A DNA stretch of 22,117 nucleotides from contig JBCBSS010000139.1 in NCBI GenBank assembly GCA_039819065.1, forward strand, positions 1 to 22,117. The letters run 5' to 3'. The notes beneath the pieces are model-generated. The model made no database searches. It saw only the letters and a list, made by a program, of their open reading frames with translations, and had not been told where the DNA came from. Positions 14,089-20,808 of the stretch are shown here, in pieces. The position numbers and the translations under genes are program-made. This DNA comes from JBCBSS01 sp039819065 (lineage in GTDB: Bacteria; Bacteroidota; Bacteroidia; Cytophagales; Cyclobacteriaceae). How positions within the stretch are numbered: position 1 is the stretch's first letter; every line of letters starts with the position of its first letter.

Positions 14089-14823
14089 TTAGGCAGCGAC
14101 TGCTGCCGTTTTCTTTGAACTGGCTACTGCCAATGAGTAAATCACCAGACCGAAACCAATTTTGTTAATAGCATCACCAATATTGTAAATGATATCCATG
14201 GCTGATAAAGGAATAACTGTTCTCAACAAACCATCAGTTTCTATCGCCATATAACCAATAGGATAGATTGCCCAACCTACAAATATGAACCAAGCAAGCG
14301 TGTTGAATGCTTTCTGTAAAACTGGGTCATTTGAATTCTGAGATAGTTTTTTTGCTGAGCCGAACCACACTTCATAAAATATGCCGGCATAACCCAAAGT
14401 AGAGATGGCCCCCCAAAGCGCACTGCTTTCTCTGAAAACTGTTTCACCCAAGTAACCTGTTACCAGCATGAAGAGAGAATAGAAGATCATCTTCCACAGT
14501 AAGCCGATCTTAGCACCAAATGCTTTCAGGATTAAATAGAATTCTACACACATGAGTGGCACGGTTAGAATCCAGTCGATATATCTGAATTCAGTAGGTG
14601 ATGTACCATTTTCAATCCAGAAATCCCGCATGTAGAAATAGTGTACTGCGGCTATAAATGTAATGAGCCCAGACACCAGCAGTGAAGTACGCCACTTCCC
14701 TTCAACATTGCGCATCTCCAAGAAGAAGAAGACCGTTGCAGCCAACATCGCCATACTACCTATAAAGAAGGTAAACCCGACATAATCACCAGGTTGCAAA
14801 ATTGCGTTAAATAAAACTCTCAT
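14089..14823 (-). CDS. Proteorhodopsin, green-type light-driven proton pump
   Basis: This 244-aa seven-helix retinal protein pumps protons outward in light. Helix C reads RYIDWILTVPLM followed by CVEFYL: R80, the proton acceptor D83, T87 and the proton donor E94 form the DTE motif of H+ pumps. M91 sits at the spectral tuning position (105 of the reference green proteorhodopsin), as in green-absorbing bacteroidotal forms. H61 in AAVHYFYMR matches the histidine that pairs with the acceptor. K221 in DAINKIGFG is the Schiff-base lysine. Helix E has W137-G138, aligning with W137-W138 of bacteriorhodopsin, so a lateral opening for a carotenoid is possible. It is first in the operon with blh; the 339-bp upstream gap should hold its promoter. 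Confidence 0.97.
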   Translation of the reverse strand: MRVLFNAILQPGDYVGFTFFIGSMAMLAATVFFFLEMRNVEGKWRTSLLVSGLITFIAAVHYFYMRDFWIENGTSPTEFRYIDWILTVPLMCVEFYLILKAFGAKIGLLWKMIFYSLFMLVTGYLGETVFRESSALWGAISTLGYAGIFYEVWFGSAKKLSQNSNDPVLQKAFNTLAWFIFVGWAIYPIGYMAIETDGLLRTVIPLSAMDIIYNIGDAINKIGFGLVIYSLAVASSKKTAAVAA

Positions 14824-14984
14824 AATTGTTCATTTAGATTTAGAATTAAATTCCGTATAACAATTGTGGCTAGGTGTAGCATCTTTGCTCTGAATCATAC
14901 TGGAGGACACTCTTTTCTTTCACTTAAAGTGCTTTCGTTAGATTCAAATCACAGTTTAAACAGATGGTGTGATACATAGGTTTT

Positions 14985-15003
14985 AGTATTTTCGAAAAAT
15001 ACT
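14985..15003. promoter_or_regulatory. AT-rich dyad in the divergent rhodopsin / SecD-like intergenic region
   Basis: AGTATTTTCGAAAAATACT is a perfect inverted repeat with 8-bp arms and a CGA centre; with one mismatch the symmetry extends to about 14981-15007. GAAAATAC recurs once more just to the right. It lies 162 bases from the rhodopsin start and 160 bases from the divergent gene, so it could be an operator for either, or a hairpin in a long leader. I found no convincing -33/-7 pair for either gene in the gap 14824-15162. Confidence 0.45.
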
Positions 15004-15162
15004 GAAAATACCATATGTAATATTAATGCAGTAACAACTAAACTATCAGAAATATTAGATATTAAAAAATGTGCTTTAAAGGGGATTAAAGGCCTATTTT
15101 ACTATATTGCATAAGCTAGACTAACATATTCATCGGTCAATCTATAGATACCAAAAGGGCTT

Positions 15163-16092
15163 ATGAGGCTTCAAATTCTGGTTGTACTTATTGCGATATC
15201 ACTCTTATATTCATGTGTAGAACCTCGAAAGAGCACCAGAGGCATGGTCATTACGGTAGAATTACCTTCTGCCAACAAAGAAAACCTCACGAATCAATTG
15301 AATAGCCGTCTTAAAAGCGCTTTCAGGGGTAAAAAGCCTTCAATTATTGCCCAAGAGGCAAATAGCATTACAATAGACTTCCCAGTCTACCTGGATTCTA
15401 CTTACCTGAGCCTTTTGCTATCTGGTAAGGCCCTTCTGGAACTCAGTGCTGAGAATGGATCACAAAAAAAAATGTCGTTCGCAGATGGAGGGCTTGATCG
15501 AATAAACCTCACTATTGACCCCTATGGTCGCCCAGCGTTGGCATTACAAATGGAAAACGATTATGCCAAAAAATTTGCGGTGATGACCAGAGAAAATCGC
15601 GGTAAACAAATTGATTTCGCACTGAATGATCGAGTGCTCTTTTCTCCCATAGTAGCTGATGTAGTTTCTGAAGGAAAAGTTGATATCTCATTTGACGAAT
15701 CCTATAAGGCTGGGGTGGTCTATGCTGCCATGAATTATCAGGATTATGACCCTTCTGAAATCAGAATAACGGACAAAAAGTTATTTCTAGAGCGAGATGG
15801 CCAACGCGCGGCATTAGCTCCTGAAATATTGAAGGATTACCAATTTGTCAAGAAGCATATTCTTCAAGACAAAGAGCAGGTTAAACGATACCTTGGATCC
15901 GGGCAAAAGCTGAGCTTCGTCGAAGTTCAGAATTTACCGCTTTACGTAGACAGAATTGAGAAATACCATATAGAAGGATTCCTGGCACATTACGGGTTCG
16001 ACCATGATGATATGAAAACAATGCTCAAATCCATAAAGCTTAGCATTGCGCGTTTCGATAGTGGCTCCGATCTAAACGTAATATTGAATTGA
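15163..16092 (+). CDS. Lipoprotein with a SecD P1 head-like domain
   Basis: The 309-aa protein has a lipoprotein signal ending in LLYSC (C18). Residues 25-95 resemble the paired beta-alpha unit that precedes the head in SecD (MVITVELPSANKE, ITIDFPVYLD). Residues about 118-185 match the SecD P1 head: RPALALQMENDYAKKFAVMT, then GKQIDFALNDRVLFSPIVAD and an ISFDES turn, the counterpart of the segment in SecD that follows GKP and ends in 'APVV'. The C-terminal 120 residues are of unknown type. There are no SecD transmembrane helices, so it cannot be a SecD translocase subunit by itself; it may assist export or folding at the outer face of the inner membrane, or simply share the fold. It is divergent from the rhodopsin operon. 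Confidence 0.65.
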   Translation: MRLQILVVLIAISLLYSCVEPRKSTRGMVITVELPSANKENLTNQLNSRLKSAFRGKKPSIIAQEANSITIDFPVYLDSTYLSLLLSGKALLELSAENGSQKKMSFADGGLDRINLTIDPYGRPALALQMENDYAKKFAVMTRENRGKQIDFALNDRVLFSPIVADVVSEGKVDISFDESYKAGVVYAAMNYQDYDPSEIRITDKKLFLERDGQRAALAPEILKDYQFVKKHILQDKEQVKRYLGSGQKLSFVEVQNLPLYVDRIEKYHIEGFLAHYGFDHDDMKTMLKSIKLSIARFDSGSDLNVILN

Positions 16093-16493
16093 TTAGTTAG
16101 GCTAACTCCATTTGTGGTATATGCAGTATAATTAGGGTTCACTTAACAATTATTCTTTAGTAAAAAACCACATTTAAATTCTTGTAAAGTGCTTACTGGG
16201 CATTCTATGATGGATTTTGAATCCCGAAATTTTCACTCTTATTGAGTTCTCGAGGTTTTACACATTTGATATTCATCATACAACCAAATAAAACTTGGGT
16301 ACCTTGATTGTCAACTAGCCTTCATCCCGACTTGTCAGGACAAGCAAAGAAAAATCAAGCCAAAATTTAACCTTCAGCCCACACCCCCTCACTGGCCCGG
16401 AATTTTGGCAGCCAGCCGCACTCGTACTAGCCAAATAACCTTTTTAACTGCAGATTATGAAGCAATTGTCACCGACGTTCTGATCTAACGAGT
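16093..16493. other. Intergenic region, no gene seen
   Basis: The 401 bases between the SecD-like gene and the kinase-like gene hold no supported gene. Just after the stop is a small inverted repeat, AGTTAGGCTAACT (16095-16107), too short and without a T run to call a terminator. TCCCGACTTGTCAGGA near 16325 is an imperfect dyad, resembling the CCCGATA-type hairpins of the dispersed repeats. Confidence 0.5.
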
Positions 16494-17054
16494 TTAGTGG
16501 GCTTTCTTACGGATATCAATCATTTCCAGAGCTGATGCAATTCGCATGATACGTTCTGTAGTGGTAGTATCATCTTTTATTTCCAGAATAGGGAACTTCA
16601 GTTTTGTAATCCACCCGCGATGCTTGTTGATTCCATCATTGACAGCCGTCTCATCGTCATAGGTCGCTGCCCATTCCAAAAATGCCTTGGAAACCGCTTT
16701 AATCCTCTCATCATGGTCTAGACTGTGCTGGTACCTTTTCTCCTCTCTTTCACGTAGTCTTTTCATTCTGATTTCAGGTGGCAACCATAAGAAAACACCC
16801 AGATCAAAGGCGTCAATCCAACTGGCTCCCCAGCTGACCATATTGCCACTGATGACGACATTGTCTTGGGCTAGGAAATCATGACAGAGGCGTTGAACCC
16901 GATCTAGATAGGGAACCTTATGTGTATATGGCGGATCGGTTTTCTTCCAATAGTAATCGTCAGAATCTAGATGATGCCATCCGAACTGATGGCTCAGCCC
17001 TTTGGCCAAAGTGGTTTTGCCAGTTCCGGTAGCGCCAAAGATGATGATTTTCAT
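16494..17054 (-). CDS. P-loop nucleoside/shikimate kinase-like protein
   Basis: I use the ATG at 17054 (186 aa), because the protein then starts MKIIIFGATGTGKTTLAKGL, with the Walker A motif at once; the longer frame to 17240 adds 62 residues without domain character and would overlap the next gene. WHHLDSDDYYWKK (26-38) is the acceptor-binding region typical of small adenylate/shikimate-kinase-like ATPases. NVVISGNMVSWG (66-77) gives the Walker B-like strand, and RMKRLREREEKR (97-108) the lid arginines. The family comprises uncharacterised NMP-kinase-like proteins, often annotated as AAA ATPases or topology-modulation-like proteins. The phosphate acceptor is unknown. It is cytoplasmic and last in a run of minus-strand genes. 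Confidence 0.78.
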   Translation of the reverse strand: MKIIIFGATGTGKTTLAKGLSHQFGWHHLDSDDYYWKKTDPPYTHKVPYLDRVQRLCHDFLAQDNVVISGNMVSWGASWIDAFDLGVFLWLPPEIRMKRLREREEKRYQHSLDHDERIKAVSKAFLEWAATYDDETAVNDGINKHRGWITKLKFPILEIKDDTTTTERIMRIASALEMIDIRKKAH

Positions 17055-17194
17055 TGGGTTGAAAGGTTTGTAAGAAATGTCAATAACGTATTCTAGTGCC
17101 TTAGTGTTAAGAGGTTTTGACTCAATTGCCGAATCTGGTTGTTTAAGTGCCGAATATCGCTTCCCAACTTCGATTGGCATTGACGATGACCAAA

Positions 17195-17632
17195 TCAAGA
17201 AAACCATCGACTGATCTTGTAAAGCGTCTTGGTTAACCAACTCTGCTCTTGCGGGTTGATTGGTTTGCCATCTTTAAAACTGCTGATGTGATAGCCATTG
17301 CGTTCTGGCTTATCGAATTGAATGAAGTTTCCCATAGTCACATCAAATATGTACCACCCTTCTTTTATGCACAAATCGATTAAAGGATAGATGGCTTGTT
17401 CTCCTTCTAGATACAGTCTAAGATTATTAGATGGCTTTGAAAGTGTTTGATAGCTAATTGTAAATCCTTTTCCTTCTATTTTACAGCGGTTTCCATCTCC
17501 AACTTGAGTTTCAAAGGAATGCTCCAAAACGATGGTAAAACCGACAGTTTCGTAGCAACTCGTGTCATACAGTGCCTCTAGGCTTTCTGATCTTGATGTT
17601 TTGATGAGCATAACTTCCCAACTCATAGCCAT
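17195..17632 (-). CDS. Protein of unknown function (145 aa)
   Basis: The frame gives a soluble, mixed alpha/beta protein without signal peptide or membrane segment. It has aromatic, strand-like stretches (VGFTIVLEHSFE, GFTISYQTLS, EGWYIFDVTMGNFIQF) and a final SWLTKTLYKISRWF helix. I recognise no motif. Two ATG codons, at 17632 and 17626, are both possible. It lies 85 bases after the FetB-like gene and 140 bases before the kinase-like gene on the same strand, so partial co-transcription is possible. The pattern could suit a small immunity-type or housekeeping domain, but nothing proves this. Confidence 0.65.
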   Translation of the reverse strand: MAMSWEVMLIKTSRSESLEALYDTSCYETVGFTIVLEHSFETQVGDGNRCKIEGKGFTISYQTLSKPSNNLRLYLEGEQAIYPLIDLCIKEGWYIFDVTMGNFIQFDKPERNGYHISSFKDGKPINPQEQSWLTKTLYKISRWFS

Positions 17633-17717
17633 TGTGTTTTTGGGTTAGAAGGTCGGTAGAGGCTTGATTGACGATGGCTAAAGTAAACAATTATAAACTG
17701 AGGTGTCTTATTAGAGA

Positions 17718-18449
17718 TCAAGATTGCTGCAAAGCGGATTGATTTTCAAAATCACGCTTGGTCAAAATCAAGAACACGGCCGATGATACGCCAGCCGAGC
17801 CAAAGGTCATACACATCACCATAATCTGATAGCGTGCGGCAATGAAGGGTGAAACTCCGGAGAGTATCTGCCCGGTCATCATGCCCGGTAAGGAAACAAG
17901 CCCGACAGCAAAAAGTGAGTTGGTAATAGGTATGAGTGAAGCTTTGAGGGCTACAATTCGTGCCTCCTGGTACAGCTGCCCTTTATCAATCTCGGATTGA
18001 AGCCTCTCACCTGCCAAACTGATGCTATTCATTGCATTGGCAAATATCATCCCGGCCAGAGGCACCATATAACTTGGCAAAAACCAAGGTTGCAGATAGA
18101 GTACGCCTTGGGTAATCAATACAAGCACTGAGGCGCCACCCGCACAGATAGCTAGGAATGACTTTATCAGAAGTTGTTTTTTGGGCAGCGTTACAGTTCT
18201 GAGTGAGATCCAACTGGAAGAAACCAGCATCACTGTCAGTACCGCAATGACGATCCACGCATTATTTGCCTCAAAAATATAGGCCAACACATAACCGATC
18301 AGCAGCAGTTGAATGAGCATACGCATTACGGCAAAAACCGATTGCTTGATGCCGATTTGCCACCTCCAGAGAATGATAAGTACTGCGCCCACCGGCAGGA
18401 AAGCCAATGCGAGGTTCAAAAGGGGAATGATCTCGATAGTTTGCTTCAT
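17718..18449 (-). CDS. fetB: FetB-type (UPF0014) ABC transporter permease
   Basis: The 243-aa protein is an integral membrane protein of the UPF0014/FetB family, with about seven hydrophobic segments. Family hallmarks are AVMRMLIQLLLIGYVL (39-54), PLAGMIFANAMNSISLAGER (131-150) and LVSLPGMMTGQILSGVSPFI (184-203), followed by AARYQIMVM. In E. coli FetB works with the ATPase FetA as an iron exporter that raises oxidative stress resistance. No ATPase gene of the FetA type is in the window, so the partner must be elsewhere, or the permease is used with a shared ATPase. Length is close to that of family members (about 260 aa). Confidence 0.88.
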   Translation of the reverse strand: MKQTIEIIPLLNLALAFLPVGAVLIILWRWQIGIKQSVFAVMRMLIQLLLIGYVLAYIFEANNAWIVIAVLTVMLVSSSWISLRTVTLPKKQLLIKSFLAICAGGASVLVLITQGVLYLQPWFLPSYMVPLAGMIFANAMNSISLAGERLQSEIDKGQLYQEARIVALKASLIPITNSLFAVGLVSLPGMMTGQILSGVSPFIAARYQIMVMCMTFGSAGVSSAVFLILTKRDFENQSALQQS

Positions 18450-18450
18450 G

Positions 18451-18473
18451 ACAGGCCGTTTGGTTATGCCTGT
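18451..18473 (-). promoter_or_regulatory. Short inverted repeat at the fetB start
   Basis: ACAGGC (18451-18456) and GCCTGT (18468-18473) form a 6-bp inverted repeat with an 11-base loop, immediately in front of the fetB ATG at 18449. In mRNA it would cover the ribosome-binding region. It may be an operator, a translational hairpin, or chance. Confidence 0.3.
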
Positions 18474-18526
18474 TTAAGATACAGCTTTCGTTACTGGATA
18501 GCGTGCATGAAGTTGTTATCAATTGT

Positions 18527-19810
18527 TTAATGATTACCGTCGAGATATGCCTTTCGCTCCTTCTCTAAAAACTCTCTCAACGCTTGGTCTAGATCTTCCG
18601 GAAGATTTCTTCCTTTGGTAAAGCAAGAATCTCCATACTCATCTGCTATGTAGGGGTCAGCTCCTTTTGATATCAGAAAAGCGACTTTTTCTTTACTCTT
18701 CTCAATACGTTCTTCCTGACCTTTCAAATCCTGATTTTCATAATTACGCATTTGGCCAAAGCTGTTATATGCTTTCACTAGCTCTCCGACCTCCAATTCC
18801 AAAGCAGTCCTTCCTCCATTGTCTTTTTGGTTAACGTCCGCACCGTATTTTAACAATAACTTAAGACCTTCCTGATTTTCGTTGTATTGTACGCACTGGT
18901 GCATAGCATAACGTACATCTGCCCCTTTTTCTAACAGATAAGCTACCAGTTCATTGTTACTGTACCAGCAAGCCATTTCAAGGTAACTCCTGCTTTGACT
19001 CTTCCACTCTCCGTTGATATCGATTTCTCCTTTTTTGACCAAGTCTTTAAAGATGGTATTGTGACCTCCGGAAATAAGATCTATTTCAAAGGATTCGTTG
19101 GCTGAAGCGTGAGAAGGTTTTAGCTTATTGTATTTTGGATGAGGCTTATATTTTCTCGGTGGTGTTCCTTTAGGTCGGTGGTATTCGTTTGGTGCCTCCT
19201 TACCGCTGTCTTCAACAGCATCCCAGTATGAACTCCCGTCAATGATGCCATAGGAAACCACCCTATCCTTATGCATTAAGATATTTAGTCCGTGCTCCTC
19301 GTCCCAGTTACTGCCTCCAATTACATCGAAATAGGCAAAACCGTCTTTTTCTGGCAATCTTATCCAGATATAACTTACGCCTATCAATGACTTTATCTTT
19401 TCTTCATTCAAATTTTGGTATGCTGACTCGTTGTCCAAACCATAGATTTCCTTGATCTCAGGCATTTCCTCGAGTGTACGCGATATGATTTGATTATAAA
19501 TCTGTTGATGGTTATTAAGAATGTATTCAACGGTGGCCATTTGCTCCGGGTATGGGTCCGGGTTCTCAGACAGGTCGTCTTCTATTTCCAGGTTAATCGT
19601 ACCATCACTTGGCGCAACCTGATCACGAGAGGTATATGCTCCTTTACGGCTTTGAAGACCGGCAAAAGAAGGTAGGTTTATTTCGTAGGTCCAGTCACCA
19701 TTGAACTCGAATTGTGAGTTGTCCATTTCTCTTTGAGTTTGGTTGGTAGGCTTGCACGTGGCCAAAAGCAATACACATAACAAGGTGTAAGCCGTATATT
19801 TTATATGCAT
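18527..19810 (-). CDS. Lipoprotein with DUF6985-like domain and ankyrin repeats
   Basis: I start it at the ATG at 19810 (427 aa), which gives the lipoprotein signal ending in LLLATCK (C19); the longer frame to 19861 puts 17 polar residues before it. Residues about 36-192 (FNGDWTYEINLPSFAG, VSYIWIRLPEKDGFAYFDV, WDEEHGLNILMHKDRVV) resemble the DUF6985 domain found in bacteroidotal and polymorphic-toxin-associated proteins; that name is from memory. A basic, proline-rich linker (209-235) leads to at least three ankyrin-type repeats with the turns LLEKGADVR (292-300), LLKYGADVNQKDNGGRTALE (319-338) and LISKGADPYIADEYGDS (379-395). It is exported and lipid-anchored, so the repeats act outside the cytoplasm. 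Partners are unknown. Confidence 0.75.
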   Translation of the reverse strand: MHIKYTAYTLLCVLLLATCKPTNQTQREMDNSQFEFNGDWTYEINLPSFAGLQSRKGAYTSRDQVAPSDGTINLEIEDDLSENPDPYPEQMATVEYILNNHQQIYNQIISRTLEEMPEIKEIYGLDNESAYQNLNEEKIKSLIGVSYIWIRLPEKDGFAYFDVIGGSNWDEEHGLNILMHKDRVVSYGIIDGSSYWDAVEDSGKEAPNEYHRPKGTPPRKYKPHPKYNKLKPSHASANESFEIDLISGGHNTIFKDLVKKGEIDINGEWKSQSRSYLEMACWYSNNELVAYLLEKGADVRYAMHQCVQYNENQEGLKLLLKYGADVNQKDNGGRTALELEVGELVKAYNSFGQMRNYENQDLKGQEERIEKSKEKVAFLISKGADPYIADEYGDSCFTKGRNLPEDLDQALREFLEKERKAYLDGNH

Positions 19811-20086
19811 ATAAGGGTTGAATCGAGCTTGATGTGAATTTATAAGAATCTCAATCGACAATCAAAATTTCCTGATTAAGCCATGAATTCATCTAGGCAA
19901 ACCAGACCTATAGTGGAAAGGGAGCTTGGTTTGAGATAGACCTGAAAAGTAACACTGTGAATGTGCGTTCGACATTAACCAAAACTCAGCTGTGTTCAGC
20001 ATGAGGGTCATTGAATAGCAATTAACTGATCATATTGGTTATTGACGGCATTTTTAAAATCACTGGCTAATGATCTACGATTCCTT

Positions 20087-20527
20087 TTAATTCATATCCA
20101 AAGGAATCATCAGTACTGGAATATCCGATCTTCGGATAATCCCTGTGGAAGTACTGTCAAAGAATAACTTGTGGAGAAAACCATGCTCCTGACGCCCGGC
20201 TATGATAAGATCAATATGTAGTTTTTTCGATTCTTCCAGAATAATGTCCAAAGTTGGGCCTGCTATCAGTAAGCCTTCTGCCTTAAAACCCTCATCTTTC
20301 AACCGATTTGAGTATTCCTGAAGCATTCTATGCTCGGTTCTTAATGTTTCGGCTCGGAAGTCCCTTTCATATTGTGGGCCGACGTCATATCCCACGAAGT
20401 CCGGTTCCGGTGCAGCTACGTGTAGCAACCAGAGTTTAGGGGATCGAGGTTTCACTAAAGAAATGGCTTTATGAATGAACCATTCTGTTCTCTCAGTGAA
20501 GTCTATACAGATGAGTACATTTTTCAT
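20087..20527 (-). CDS. Universal stress protein (UspA family), degenerate ATP site
   Basis: The 146-aa single-domain Usp starts MKNVLICIDFTERTEWFIHK and ends with the usual strand IPVLMIPL. KLWLLHVAAPEP (31-42) and the LHIDLIIAGRQEHGFLHKLF segment (103-122) fit the fold. The ATP-binding signature GxxG-x9-G(S/T) reads G111-R-Q-E114 and D124-S125, so two of the three glycines are replaced and ATP binding is doubtful. It is cytoplasmic and divergent from the oxygenase gene across a 281-bp gap. Stress- or starvation-linked expression is usual for the family; no promoter was called here. Confidence 0.88.
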   Translation of the reverse strand: MKNVLICIDFTERTEWFIHKAISLVKPRSPKLWLLHVAAPEPDFVGYDVGPQYERDFRAETLRTEHRMLQEYSNRLKDEGFKAEGLLIAGPTLDIILEESKKLHIDLIIAGRQEHGFLHKLFFDSTSTGIIRRSDIPVLMIPLDMN

Positions 20528-20808
20528 TTTTGTTTTATTTGGATCGGTGTAAAACTTTAAGCTCCAAATTCATAGAGTGAATAAATCATACCATCGCCTC
20601 AGTCTACAAGGTCTAGTATAAGATAATTATTTAGTCGCATAGTCTGGTAACATTAAAGCTAGAACTTAAGATAAATGAAATTCTAAAGACATCTTTTAAA
20701 GAGATTCATATAAGCATATTGACTTTTTAATCGATTTTCTACGATACTGATGGGCATCTTTTGTATTTTTTGCAGTCAATTATCACTAACCAATCAACCA
20801 AAACTTAT

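Noticed and set aside
14824..14960. A -33/-7 promoter for the rhodopsin
   Set aside because: No TTG and TAnnTTTG-like pair with proper spacing was found on the minus strand; the promoter must exist but I cannot place it.
16095..16107. AGTTAGGCTAACT as a terminator after the SecD-like gene
   Set aside because: The stem is only about 5 bp once a loop is allowed, and no T run follows.
17055..17240. N-terminal extension of the kinase-like protein
   Set aside because: It has no domain character, overlaps the upstream gene, and the P-loop domain begins exactly at the internal ATG.
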